This document shows positions 16,453 to 25,897 of a stretch of DNA of 64,000 nt, piece after piece. Origin of the DNA: Leptolyngbya sp. O-77 (lineage in GTDB: Bacteria; Cyanobacteriota; Cyanobacteriia; Elainellales; Elainellaceae); the NCBI RefSeq assembly GCF_001548395.1, contig NZ_AP017367.1, positions 533,001 to 597,000 of the forward strand, read 5' to 3'. Position numbers and translations under genes: made by a program. The notes beneath the pieces were generated by a model, which worked only from the letters and a program-made list of their open reading frames with translations, was not told the DNA's origin and ran no database searches. Numbering within the stretch: position 1 is the first letter of the stretch; the number at the start of each line of letters is the position of its first letter.

Positions 16453-18288
16453 ATGGTTCAGTTTTTAATTGAAACCAGTTGGTGGGTTCCAGGCTATGGA
16501 TTGATTGGAGCGCTGTTGACGTTGCCTTGGTCTGTAGGGGTGGTGCGGCGAACGGGGCCCCGGCCAGCGGCCTATTTCAATATTTTGATGACACTGCTGG
16601 CCCTGGTTCACTGTGGGCTGCTGCTGTGGGTAGTCTGGGATATGCCACCCCAGTATGAGCCGCTACCCTGGCTGTCGGTGCTAGACTTGGACATTACCCT
16701 ATCGCTAGAGCTATCCCGAATCAGCGTTGGCGCAGCACTGATTATTACGGTCTTGAGCCTGATTGCCCAGGTGTTTGCCTTGGGATACCTAGAGAAAGAC
16801 TGGGCGCTGGCCCGGTTCTACGCGCTGATGGGCTTTTTTGAAGGAGCCATGAGCGGACTGGTGCTGAGCAACTCGCTGTTCCTCAGCTATGCCCTGCTGG
16901 AGATGCTGACGCTTTCGACCTATCTGCTGGTGGGATTTTGGTATGCCCAACCGCTAGTGGTCACGGCGGCTCGCGATGCTTTCTTGACCAAGCGCGTAGG
17001 CGATGTGCTGCTGCTAATGGGCGTGGTTGCGGTGGGTCTACTGGCAGGCGATTTAGACTTTCCCTATCTGGAGGCCTGGGCTGAAACGGCGAATTTGTCG
17101 CCGCTGGTGGCAAATCTGGTGGGTCTGGCCCTGATTGCGGGCCCGGTCGGCAAGTGTGCCCAGTTTCCTTTGAACCTTTGGTTGGATGAGGCAATGGAAG
17201 GGCCAAACCCGGCCTCGATCCTGCGGAACTCGGTGGTGGTGGCCTGCGGAGCCTATGTGCTGATTCGGATGCAGCCGATCGTGGCGCTGTCGCCTGTGGC
17301 GCTGACGACCTTGATGGTGTTGGGGACGGTGACGGCGGTCGGGGCTTCGCTGGTGGCGATCGCCCAAATCGACATCAAACGTGCCCTCTCCCACACGACG
17401 AGCGCCTATCTGGGTCTGGTGTTTTTGGCAGTAGGGCTACAGCAGCACGATACGGCGCTGCTCCTGCTGTTCACCCACGGAATTGCCAAAGCGCTGCTGT
17501 TTATGTGTACTGGCTCGGTGATTCTGACCACCAGCACTCAAGATTTGCGAGAAATGGGGGCGCTGGGGTCGCGGATGCCCGCCACGGCTAGCGCTTTTGT
17601 GATTGGGGCGCTGGGGTCTGTGGGGCTGGTGCCGCTGGGATGCTTTTGGGCGATGTATCAGTGGGCGCTGCCGGTGTGGCGGTCTTCGCCGGGTTTGCTG
17701 GCGGTGCTGCTGATCGTCAACGGCCTAACGGCTTTTGGGCTAACGCGAGTGTTTGGTCTAGTTTTTTGTGGTGAGGTGAAGCCCAAAACGCGACGCGCTC
17801 CTGAAGCACCCTGGCCGATTGCAGTGCCGATGGTATCGGTGGCGATCGCCACGCTGCTGGTGCCCGTTATGCTCCACAACTGGGGGCTGCTGCCCGACTG
17901 GAGAGACCTGAATCTGGCGATCGCCGGGGCGCTATTTGCCTCCAGCATCACGGGTTGCGGGCTGGGTGTTTTCTTTTACATCGGATCTCGCCCCCTGCCG
18001 CAGCCGGGCGGACTGGGCTGGAAATCGCTCCAGGATTTCCTGGCCCACGATTTTCGGATTGAGCAGCTTTACAAGCTGACGGTGGTGTTTGCTGTGTCCC
18101 AAGGTTCGAGGCTTACGGCCTGGTTTGACCGATACGTGGTAGACGGCATGGTGAATCTCCTCGGTGTTGCGTCGCTGATCGGCGGCGAGAGCCTGAAATA
18201 TACTGTTTCGGGACGTGCTAGACACTATCTGCTAACCGTGTTTGTCGGGGTCATTTTGGGAATTGCCTGGCTGGGCTGGATGTTTTAG
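16453..18288 (+). CDS. ndhF4: NDH-1 subunit NdhF4 (CO2-uptake NDH-1MS' complex)
   Basis: The 611-aa polytopic membrane protein is an antiporter-like ND5/NdhF subunit. It has many hydrophobic segments, a conserved Lys/Glu membrane core and the region GPVGKCAQFPLNLWLDEAMEGP (residues about 234-255) typical of NdhF. It is shorter than respiratory NdhF1 and sits directly before ndhD4 and cupB. That marks it as part of a specialised thylakoid NDH-1 complex that drives CO2 hydration to bicarbonate. The NdhF4 rather than NdhF3 assignment rests on the partner CupB, whose length suits the constitutive low-affinity system. Three 12-bp repeats precede it. Confidence 0.88.
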   Translation: MVQFLIETSWWVPGYGLIGALLTLPWSVGVVRRTGPRPAAYFNILMTLLALVHCGLLLWVVWDMPPQYEPLPWLSVLDLDITLSLELSRISVGAALIITVLSLIAQVFALGYLEKDWALARFYALMGFFEGAMSGLVLSNSLFLSYALLEMLTLSTYLLVGFWYAQPLVVTAARDAFLTKRVGDVLLLMGVVAVGLLAGDLDFPYLEAWAETANLSPLVANLVGLALIAGPVGKCAQFPLNLWLDEAMEGPNPASILRNSVVVACGAYVLIRMQPIVALSPVALTTLMVLGTVTAVGASLVAIAQIDIKRALSHTTSAYLGLVFLAVGLQQHDTALLLLFTHGIAKALLFMCTGSVILTTSTQDLREMGALGSRMPATASAFVIGALGSVGLVPLGCFWAMYQWALPVWRSSPGLLAVLLIVNGLTAFGLTRVFGLVFCGEVKPKTRRAPEAPWPIAVPMVSVAIATLLVPVMLHNWGLLPDWRDLNLAIAGALFASSITGCGLGVFFYIGSRPLPQPGGLGWKSLQDFLAHDFRIEQLYKLTVVFAVSQGSRLTAWFDRYVVDGMVNLLGVASLIGGESLKYTVSGRARHYLLTVFVGVILGIAWLGWMF

Positions 18289-18436
18289 AACCCTATCGCT
18301 TGATTCGGAACGCCTGTTGCTAAAACACCTAAAAAACTGCTGGCTAAAGTTCTTCCCCCAGAACGCTGCACCCAGACTTACTCCCACGCTCTCACCCACG
18401 CTCTTACACAAGCATCCCCAACCATTCTGATTTGCC

Positions 18437-19951
18437 ATGCTGAGTGTTCTAATCTGGTTTCCGGTTCTTGGTGCGCTGATCATCAGCCTCTTGCCCCAAG
18501 CGCAAGCAGCGGCGAGGGCCCGCCAGGTGGCGCTGGGGTTTGCAACGCTGGTTCTGGTGTGGACTGGGGTGCTGGTCAGCCGGTTTGACACCAGCGCGGC
18601 TGCGTTTCAGCTTCAGGAAGCGCTAACGTGGATTGAGCAGCTTGGGCTGAGCTACAAACTGGGGGTGGATGGACTGTCGCTGCCGCTAATTGTGCTAAAC
18701 AGCCTGCTGGTGTGGTTGGCAATCTACAGCACTGATGTCAATTTGAATCGTCCTCGACTCTGGTATTGCCTGATGCTGCTGCTAGAAGCGGGCGTGGCGG
18801 GGGCGTTTTTGTCAGAGAACCTGCTGCTGTTCTTTCTGTTCTATGAGGTGGAACTGATTCCGCTTTATTTGATGGTGGCAATTTGGGGCGGCGCACGACG
18901 GGGCTACGCGGCCACCAAGTTTTTGATTTACACGGCGCTGTCGGGAATTCTGATTTTGGCTGCTTTCTTTGGGCTGGCGCTGCTGAGCGGGACGGGCAGC
19001 TTTGACTATGCGGTGCTGCAAAACCCGGCGCTACCGATTGCCACGCAGTTGGTGCTGCTGATTACGCTGCTGATTGGCTTTGGCATCAAGATTCCAATTG
19101 TGCCGCTGCATACCTGGCTGCCAGATACTCACGTCGAAGCGCCAACGCCAGCCTCGGTGCTGCTAGCGGGGGTGCTGCTGAAGTTGGGAACTTACGGAAT
19201 TGTGCGGTTTGGGCTGGGGCTATTTCCTGAAACCTGGCAGCTTGTGGCACCGTGGCTGGCTTGGTTGGCGGTGGTGAATGTGCTGTATGGCTCCTTTGTG
19301 GCGATCGCCCAGACCGACATGAAGAAAATCGTCGCCTACAGTTCCCGTCGGGCACATGGGGGTATATCCTGCTGGCTGCCGCTGCCGCCACACCGCTGAG
19401 CATCGCCGGGGCGATCGCCCAAATGGTCAGCCACGGGCTAATTTCCGCGCTGCTGTTTTTCCTGGTAGGCGTGGTCTATGCCAAGACCGGCACACGGGAT
19501 GTGACGGTGCTGCGGGCCTGCTGACTCCGGAGCGAGGACTACCGCTGGTGGGGTTCCCTGATGATTGCGGGGGGTGATGGCCAGCGCGGGCATTCCCGGC
19601 ATGGTGGGCTTTATTGCTGAGTACATCATCTACCGCAGCAGCCTGCTGGTCTTCCCCATCCAGACTCTGCTGTGTATGCTCGGCGTTGGGCTAACAGCCG
19701 TGTACTTCTTGAATTTGATTAACCGCGTCTTCTTTGGACGGTTGCCCGACGCCCTAGCGAACCTGCCGGCCATCTACTGGAAAGACCGCATTCCTTCGAT
19801 TGTGGTCGTTGTTTTGGTCATCTTCCTGGGGCTTCAGCCCAACTGGATGACCCGCTGGAGCGAACTCACCTCCCTATCGCTGGGCACGCTAGACGACCGG
19901 GCGATCGCCGCTGCGCTGGCCCCCCGCCCCCTCCGCCGAAGCGTTGAGTAA
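18437..19951 (+). CDS. ndhD4: NDH-1 subunit NdhD4, frame disrupted between 19344 and 19574
   Basis: The first frame (18437 to about 19345) is a typical NdhD/ND4 proton-channel subunit, including FYEVELIPLYLMVAIWGG and IPIVPLHTWLPDTHVEAPT. The frame then breaks, passes through another, and returns to the first from about 19565 (GVMASAGIPGMVGFIAEYI) to 19951. Five homopolymer changes restore a 503-aa family-like protein: one extra base in each of the runs at 19344-19346 (C), 19358-19362 (G), 19550-19553 (G) and 19569-19574 (G), and one missing G at 19514-19516. The restored text reads YSSVGHMGYILLAAA and VLRGLLTPERGLPLVGSLMI. It functions with NdhF4 and CupB in CO2 uptake. Confidence 0.87.
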
Positions 19952-20066
19952 TTTTTGAGTCATTTGCTTGAACGTCCTTAAAGATTCAGGGATCACGCAG
20001 CTTACGCAACCATCCCACCACCCCACACCCAAGCCCCTTGCTCTATAAGATCCTGAAGCTCCTGCT

Positions 20067-21194
20067 ATGCTAACCGCACCCTCTCCCACCGCCCATCCCC
20101 TTTCCTACATCGTGGACCGGATTGAGTCTGGCGGTGCGCTACTGCCCGACACCCCGGAAAACGTTGTGGAAGTGGTAGGCATTCTCAAGAGCTATGGCGT
20201 GGTGCTGGATGCCTACTGGCGCAACCTGATTTACATTTCAGAGCATCAGTTTTTGGTGCTGTTTCCGTTTTTCAAATATTTCAACGGCGAAATCACGCTA
20301 GCCAAGCTGCTGCGCCACTGGTGGCACGACCGGATTAACTACGAATTTGCCGAATATTGCATGAAAGGCATGTTCTGGCACGGCGGCGGCGGTCTGGATG
20401 CATTTCTTGACACGCCGGAGTTTGTGAACCTGGCAAAAACGGCGATTCGCGCCAAGGTCAAGTCCAATCCGCTAATGGGTGGCCTTAATCATCTGTTTCC
20501 CGACTTCTTGGTAGAACAGGTGCGGCTGCTTTGCTATTACAGCGGGCTAGGGCAGTTTTGGCGAGTTATGAGTCCGATGTTCCTGACACTTTCAGATCGA
20601 TACGACCGGGGAGAAATCAGGGCGATCGCCGATGTGGTCGCCCACGTCAAGCAAGGTCTGGTCGATGCAGCAGCTTTGCCCATTACTTATGCCGTGTCTA
20701 TCGGCGGAAAAACCTACGACATCTTGCCCGCTTCAGCGGGGCTGACCTTCTTGCCCGATACGGCACTGCCCTATGTGGAAGCGGTGTTTCTTCGGTCGTT
20801 TCCCTTCTTTGGCACAGTGTCTTACAACGCCCAGGCGCACCAAATTTCGCATGAGCAGGCAGATTTTAACTATGGGGCGCTGTTTGCCGATCCGCTGCCG
20901 ATTGGCGGTGGGGGCATTCCGCCCACGCTGCTGATGCAGGATATGCGCCATTTTCTGCCTGATTACCTGCACAATATTTATCGGCAGGGGTTGCGGGGCG
21001 AAGATGACCTGCGGGTGAAAATCTGCCTGAGCTTCCAAAAATCTATGTTTTGCGTGACGACGGCAGCAATTTTAGGGACGCTGCCGCACCCGCTCGATAC
21101 GACCGATCCAGCTCAGCGGCAAGCCAACCGAGCGTATCTTGAAGCCTGGGTGGAGCGCCTGTCGCCCTCGCGTTTGCCGTGTGTGCAGGAATAG
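20067..21194 (+). CDS. cupB: CO2 hydration protein CupB/ChpX
   Basis: The 375-aa protein belongs to the CO2-hydration (ChpX/ChpY) family. It starts after a short tail with VDRIESGGALLPDTPENVVEVVGILKSYGVVLDAYWRNLIYI and keeps His/Cys-rich motifs such as HWWHDRINYEFAEYCMKGMFWHGGGGLD, candidates for a metal site. These subunits dock on NDH-1 complexes containing NdhD3/F3 or NdhD4/F4 and convert CO2 to bicarbonate using redox energy. At about 375 residues it fits CupB, whereas CupA homologues are usually near 440-450. It follows ndhD4 by 115 bases on the same strand and ends the uptake operon. Confidence 0.9.
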   Translation: MLTAPSPTAHPLSYIVDRIESGGALLPDTPENVVEVVGILKSYGVVLDAYWRNLIYISEHQFLVLFPFFKYFNGEITLAKLLRHWWHDRINYEFAEYCMKGMFWHGGGGLDAFLDTPEFVNLAKTAIRAKVKSNPLMGGLNHLFPDFLVEQVRLLCYYSGLGQFWRVMSPMFLTLSDRYDRGEIRAIADVVAHVKQGLVDAAALPITYAVSIGGKTYDILPASAGLTFLPDTALPYVEAVFLRSFPFFGTVSYNAQAHQISHEQADFNYGALFADPLPIGGGGIPPTLLMQDMRHFLPDYLHNIYRQGLRGEDDLRVKICLSFQKSMFCVTTAAILGTLPHPLDTTDPAQRQANRAYLEAWVERLSPSRLPCVQE

Positions 21195-21224
21195 GGCGTG
21201 ACAGGAGAACTAAAAGAGAACTAA

Positions 21225-21261
21225 AAAAGAGCGATCGCCCGCTTGGAACGATCGCTCTTTT
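21225..21261. terminator. Bidirectional terminator between cupB and groEL
   Basis: A perfect 13-bp inverted repeat pairs AAAAGAGCGATCG (21225-21237) with CGATCGCTCTTTT (21249-21261) across an 11-base loop. A/T tracts lie on both sides, so it can terminate the convergent cupB (plus) and groEL (minus) transcripts. The stem again incorporates the HIP1 core. Confidence 0.8.
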
Positions 21262-21374
21262 CGTTGAATGTTCTTGACCTTCGACTCTGAGTCCGACTCC
21301 CAGGAGCCACACCAGCAGTGTAGCGACTGGGAGTTCCAACCGAGTCGTCGAACTGAGTCGTCGAACGGTCGAAC

Positions 21375-23012
21375 TTAGTAGTCGAAGTCGCCGCCCATGC
21401 CGCCGCCAGCGCCAGCGCCAGCCGCTTCTTTGGGTTCGGGCTTGTCAACAACGATGCACTCGGTCGTCAGCACCATGCCCGCGATCGATGCCGCATTTTG
21501 CAGGGCAGAACGAGTCACCTTTGCCGGGTCAACAATACCCGCGTCAAACATATCGACGAACTCATCGGTGGCGGCGTTGTAGCCCACGTTGAAGTCCTTC
21601 TCCTTGACGCGCTCAGCAATCACCGCGCCGTTCTGACCTGCGTTTTCGGCAATCCGCTTCAGCGGCGCAGACAAGGCACGGGCGACAATCAGCGCACCCG
21701 TCAGTTCTTCCGCCGTCAGGTTGCTCTTAGCCCACTCTTCAAGCTGCGGAGCCAGGTGAGCCAGCGTGGTGCCACCACCAGGAACGATGCCTTCCTCTAC
21801 CGCAGCCTTGGTCGCGTTGATGGCATCTTCCAGGCGCAGCTTGCGATCCTTCATTTCGGTTTCGGTCGCAGCACCGACCTTGACCACAGCCACACCGCCA
21901 GAGAGCTTGGCCAGACGCTCTTGCAGCTTCTCTTTGTCGTAGGAAGAATCGGTTTCTTCAATCTGACGGCGAATTTGCTCGCAGCGAGCCTTGACCTGAG
22001 CCTCGTTCCCTTCTGCAACAATTGTGGTGGTGTCCTTAGTAATCGTGACACGGCGAGCCTTACCCAAGCTTTCCAACTTCACGTTGTCGAGCTTCAGACC
22101 CGCATCTTCGGTAATCACCTGACCGCCCGTCAGCACGGCAATGTCTTCCAGCATGGCCTTGCGGCGATCGCCAAAGCCAGGAGCCTTGACCGCAGCCACG
22201 TTCAGCACACCCCGCAGACGGTTCACCACCAGAGTCGCCAAGGCTTCTTTCTCAATGTCCTCAGCAATGATCAGCAGCGGACGACCAGCGCGGGCCACTT
22301 GCTCCAGCACGGGCACTAGGTCTTGCACCAGGGTAATCTTCTTGTCGGTCAGCAGAATAAACGGCTCATCTAGGATGGCCTCCATGCGCTCGGTGTCGGT
22401 GGCAAAGTAGGGCGAGATATAGCCCTTGTCGAAGCGCATCCCTTCGGTGACTTCCAGTTCGGTCGTCATGGACTTGCCTTCTTCCAGCGAGATCACGCCT
22501 TCGCGACCCACTTTGTCCATCGCTTCGGCAATCATCGCGCCGACTTCTTCATCATTGCCCGCAGAGATAGAGCCAACCTGGGCGATCGCCTTGGAATCTT
22601 CCACCGGACGAGCGTGTTCCGCGATCTTCTCCACCAGGAAGTTAGACGCTTTATCGATGCCACGCTTCAGGGAAATGGCGTTAGCCCCTGCGGCAACGTT
22701 CCGCAGACCTTCTTTCACCATTGCATGAGCCAGCACGGTCGCCGTCGTCGTCCCGTCGCCAGCGGCATCGTTGGTTTTAGACGCAGCCTGACGGATGAGA
22801 GCGACACCCGTGTTTTCGATGTGATCTTCTAGCTCGATTTCCTTAGCAATGGTCACACCGTCATTCACGATCTGGGGTGCGCCAAACTTCTTCTCTAGCA
22901 CCACGTTGCGGCCTTTGGGACCCAGGGTGACTGCAACGGCTTCTGCCAGGATATCGATGCCCTTTTCCAGAGCGCGACGTGCGTTTTCGTTGTAAATGAT
23001 GCGCTTAGCCAT
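21375..23012 (-). CDS. groL: Chaperonin GroEL (60-kDa subunit)
   Basis: The 545-aa protein is a full-length group I chaperonin with VTLGPKGRNVVLEKKFGAP, the ATP-binding GDGTTTATVLAHAM and the EGIVPGGGT segment. Its tail contains Gly-Met-rich residues (GAGGGMGGDFDY). Cyanobacteria usually carry a second groEL elsewhere; this is the copy in the groESL operon. It lies 126 bases downstream of groES and should be under the same CIRCE operator. The intergenic sequence has inverted ATTTTGGATTT-like repeats. Confidence 0.97.
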   Translation of the reverse strand: MAKRIIYNENARRALEKGIDILAEAVAVTLGPKGRNVVLEKKFGAPQIVNDGVTIAKEIELEDHIENTGVALIRQAASKTNDAAGDGTTTATVLAHAMVKEGLRNVAAGANAISLKRGIDKASNFLVEKIAEHARPVEDSKAIAQVGSISAGNDEEVGAMIAEAMDKVGREGVISLEEGKSMTTELEVTEGMRFDKGYISPYFATDTERMEAILDEPFILLTDKKITLVQDLVPVLEQVARAGRPLLIIAEDIEKEALATLVVNRLRGVLNVAAVKAPGFGDRRKAMLEDIAVLTGGQVITEDAGLKLDNVKLESLGKARRVTITKDTTTIVAEGNEAQVKARCEQIRRQIEETDSSYDKEKLQERLAKLSGGVAVVKVGAATETEMKDRKLRLEDAINATKAAVEEGIVPGGGTTLAHLAPQLEEWAKSNLTAEELTGALIVARALSAPLKRIAENAGQNGAVIAERVKEKDFNVGYNAATDEFVDMFDAGIVDPAKVTRSALQNAASIAGMVLTTECIVVDKPEPKEAAGAGAGGGMGGDFDY

Positions 23013-23138
23013 AGTTTCCGATTTTGGATTTGCGATTGAGGATTTCGATTGAAAGTCTACGAGTTTCGGTTTGGCATCTTGGACTTAGTGCAGCAAAGGG
23101 TGCCGCAGCTTGAAGATCCAAAACCCAAAATCCAAAAT

Positions 23139-23450
23139 TTAGCCAACGATCGCCAGAATGTCTTTCTCGGACAGCAGCACGTACTCTTCGCCGCCCAGCT
23201 TGATGTCGGTGCCGGCGTACTTGGAGTACAGCACTTTGTCACCCACCTTCACTTCCAGTTCTTGACGGGTGCCGTCGTCATTGCGCCGACCGGGGCCCAC
23301 CTGCGCCACTTCGCCCACTTGAGGTTTTTCCTTAGCGGTGTCGGGCAGGAAAATGCCGCCTGCGGTCTTTTCTTCGGAAGCGCTGACCTTCACAAACACG
23401 CGATCGCCTAATGGCTTAACGGTTGAAACACTCAAGGACACAGCAGCCAT
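23139..23450 (-). CDS. groES: Co-chaperonin GroES
   Basis: The 103-aa protein is a standard GroES: VKPLGDRVFVKVSASEEKTAGGIFLPDTA with the mobile loop, then a conserved YSKYAGTDIKLGGEEYVLLSEKDILAIV end. It caps the GroEL ring. It is first in the operon, about 250 bases downstream of the CIRCE element. Confidence 0.97.
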   Translation of the reverse strand: MAAVSLSVSTVKPLGDRVFVKVSASEEKTAGGIFLPDTAKEKPQVGEVAQVGPGRRNDDGTRQELEVKVGDKVLYSKYAGTDIKLGGEEYVLLSEKDILAIVG

Positions 23451-23899
23451 ACGTATAGTCTCTCCAGACGATAAAGTTGCAGTTGGGTTGAAGAATCTTG
23501 CTCAATCACTGAACTTTGTTGACTAGATCGCGCACTGGGAGAACTTGCACCCTTGACGCACTCCAAGTTCCCGTTCATATTGAGAAGCTGAACCGGGCAT
23601 TCAGTAGAGCGATCGCCCTCCGGGAAACAAGCTCTATAAACCCAGCAGAGCCACCTGCAACGTGTCAGTGTGCTGATTGAGCCATTGCTATCGAGTCAAG
23701 ATTTAGCACTCTCAACTCCTGAGTGCTAATTTACCTGGCGCAGGGGGCCGTCAGCAACTTTGTCGGGGGTACGGGTTCCCGAACTCAGGGGTTAAGGGTT
23801 TAGAGGTTGGGGTTAGGGATTGGGGAGTGGCGGGTTGAAGTGGTCCTTATAGAATCAGCGCTGAGTTCAATGGTTTTTGAGTAGGGAGCCATCGACCAA
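23451..23899. other. Divergent promoter region of groES and acyP
   Basis: This 449-bp region holds the CIRCE operator (23703-23729), one HIP1 site, and a G/T-rich low-complexity run (GGGTTAAGGGTTTAGAGG-like, about 23785-23830). No gene is seen. Confidence 0.7.
23703..23729 (-). promoter_or_regulatory. CIRCE operator for HrcA repression of groESL
   Basis: This is the exact consensus inverted repeat TTAGCACTC - nine bases - GAGTGCTAA. HrcA binds CIRCE and represses groESL until heat stress. It lies about 250 bases upstream of groES, which implies a fairly long leader or a promoter overlapping the site. Confidence 0.97.
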
Positions 23900-24205
23900 A
23901 TGACGCAAGCACAACCACCACAGACTGCGGGCGACTGGGTGCGGGCTCATGTCTGGATTTCGGGCAAGGTGCAGGGGGTAGGCTATCGCTTTTCGACCTG
24001 CGACACAGCGACACTCTTAAAGATCAACGGCTGGGTGCGAAACCTACGAGATGGGCGCGTCGAGGCCGTGTTTGAAGGGCCGGGCGATCGCGTTCAAGAA
24101 ATCATCCGCTGGTGTCATCAGGGGCCGCCCACTGCGGTTGTGAAAGACGTTTCAGTGCAATACGAGCCGCCAGAGCATCTGCAGAGTTTTGAGGTCAAGC
24201 GATAA
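23900..24205 (+). CDS. acyP: Acylphosphatase
   Basis: The 101-aa protein hydrolyses carboxyl-phosphate bonds of acyl phosphates. The catalytic signature GKVQGVGYRFSTCDTA (with the phosphate-binding Arg) and the second motif GWVRNLRDGRVEAVFEG (with the catalytic Asn) are both intact. Length and the fold pattern are standard for small bacterial acylphosphatases. It stands alone, divergent from groES. Confidence 0.95.
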   Translation: MTQAQPPQTAGDWVRAHVWISGKVQGVGYRFSTCDTATLLKINGWVRNLRDGRVEAVFEGPGDRVQEIIRWCHQGPPTAVVKDVSVQYEPPEHLQSFEVKR

Positions 24206-24419
24206 GCTGGAGTGCAAATTGGCAGATAGCGCGAAGTTTCGACATTTCATCCAAACGCGCACCAGGCAGAAAGCACGCTGAATCAGAAAGCACGCCGAAT
24301 ATCGATGGGTGGGCAGCCTTGATTCAACCTCGACAGTGGGTTCTCCGTTCTCTCGGCTTCTGTGCCAGCCCTGGCTTCTGCGCTAAGATGCTCATTCCGC
24401 TGGCGATTCCTCTGGCTGC

Positions 24420-25796
24420 ATGAAGATCCTGATCTATTCCTACAACTATTTTCCAGAGCCAATTGGGATTGCGCCGCTGATGACGGAGCTAGCCGAAGGA
24501 TTGGCCCAACGGGGACACCAGGTGCGCGTGGTGACGGGGATGCCCAACTATCCGCAGCGGCGCATCTATCCGGGCTATCGTGGGCGGCTGTATCAAACGC
24601 GAGTGGAAAACGGCGTGTGCGTGCAGCGCTGCTATGTCTGGATTCGGCCGCGGCCAGGGCTGCTGGGGCGGGTGCTGCTAGACGGCAGCTTTGTGATTAC
24701 GAGCGTCGTGCAGGCGCTATGGGGCTTTCGACCCGACGTGATTCTGCTGACCACGCCGCCGCTGCCCGTCAGTGTGCCTGCGGCACTGCTGGGGAAGATT
24801 TACCGCTGTCCGGTGGTGCTAAACGTGCAGGATATCCTGCCGGAAGCGGCGGTGCGGCTGGGCATTGTGAAAAATCGGCTGGCCATTCGTGCGTTCGAGG
24901 CGCTGGAACGGTTTGCCTATCGCACCGCAACGGCGATCGCCGTAATTGCCGACGGCTTTGCCCAAAACCTGCAACACAAAGGCGTATCGCCTCAAAAGCT
25001 AATCTGCATTCCCAACTGGGTAGATGTAAACTTTATTCGCCCGATTCCACCCGCAGAAAACCAATTTCGCCAGCAGCACAGCTTGCAGGACAAATTTATC
25101 GTGCTGTATGCAGGCAATATCGCGCTAACGCAGGGCATGGAAACCGTGATCGAGGCAGCAGCACGGCTACACGACCTGCCCGATCTGGTGTTTGCCATCG
25201 TGGGCGAGCGCGAGGCCTGTCAGCAGTTGCAGGACTATGCGCGGCAGTGCCAGGCAGACAACGTGCAGTTTTTTGACTTTCAGCCGAGGGAGCGATTGCC
25301 CGACCTGATGTCGGCGGCAGACGTGGGGCTGGTGGTGCAGCGCAAAAATGTGGTGAGTTTTAACATGCCGTCAAAGTTTCAACTGCTGCTGGCGAGCGGC
25401 TGCCCGGTGGTGGCCTCGGCTCCGATGGAGGGCGAGTTGGCAAAACTGGTGCTGCACAGCGAAGCGGGAACGGTCGTGCAGCCGGAGCAGCCGGAGCAAC
25501 TGGCGGAAGCGCTGCGCTCGGTCTATGACGATGCGCCGCAGCGGGCCGCGTGGGCCCACCAAGGGCGACAGTATGCCCTCCAGCACTATCGCTTTGAGCA
25601 GGCGATCGCCGCCTATGAACAGCTATTCTACTCGCTGGTCGGTTCGGCAACGCCAGAAACGTCCGCCCCGTCCCCCGCGCCCGCTGCCACTCGACCTACT
25701 GGGACGCTGCCAAACGGTTCCACGCCCAGCGATTCAAAAGCCAGCAGCCCAACGAGTGCCACCGAGCCAGCCCGTCGTCCCCAATCCCAGCGGTAA
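24420..25796 (+). CDS. WcaI-type GT4 glycosyltransferase
   Basis: The 458-aa protein starts MKILIYSYNYFPEPIGIAPL and has the two Rossmann-like halves of GT-B enzymes. IVLYAGNIALTQGMETVIEAA opens the C-terminal domain (about residue 222), and a conserved FNMPSKFQLLLASGCPVV segment binds the nucleotide sugar. The family includes WcaI-like fucosyltransferases of exopolysaccharide synthesis, but the sugar cannot be read from sequence. Residues about 405-458 form a Pro/Ser/Thr/Ala-rich disordered tail, unusual for the family. It lies about 14 kb from the main polysaccharide locus. Confidence 0.88.
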   Translation: MKILIYSYNYFPEPIGIAPLMTELAEGLAQRGHQVRVVTGMPNYPQRRIYPGYRGRLYQTRVENGVCVQRCYVWIRPRPGLLGRVLLDGSFVITSVVQALWGFRPDVILLTTPPLPVSVPAALLGKIYRCPVVLNVQDILPEAAVRLGIVKNRLAIRAFEALERFAYRTATAIAVIADGFAQNLQHKGVSPQKLICIPNWVDVNFIRPIPPAENQFRQQHSLQDKFIVLYAGNIALTQGMETVIEAAARLHDLPDLVFAIVGEREACQQLQDYARQCQADNVQFFDFQPRERLPDLMSAADVGLVVQRKNVVSFNMPSKFQLLLASGCPVVASAPMEGELAKLVLHSEAGTVVQPEQPEQLAEALRSVYDDAPQRAAWAHQGRQYALQHYRFEQAIAAYEQLFYSLVGSATPETSAPSPAPAATRPTGTLPNGSTPSDSKASSPTSATEPARRPQSQR

Positions 25797-25897
25797 GCAA
25801 GCCATCCCGTAACCTGCGCTACAATTGACTCACTTGGCAGGAGACGGTGAGCAGATCTACGCATTCCTAATGCATCCTCAAGCAACATGAATCCAGC

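Noticed and set aside
21498..22319. 273-codon plus-strand frame inside groEL
   Set aside because: A long antisense shadow of a highly conserved gene; His/Gln-rich composition is typical of such shadows.
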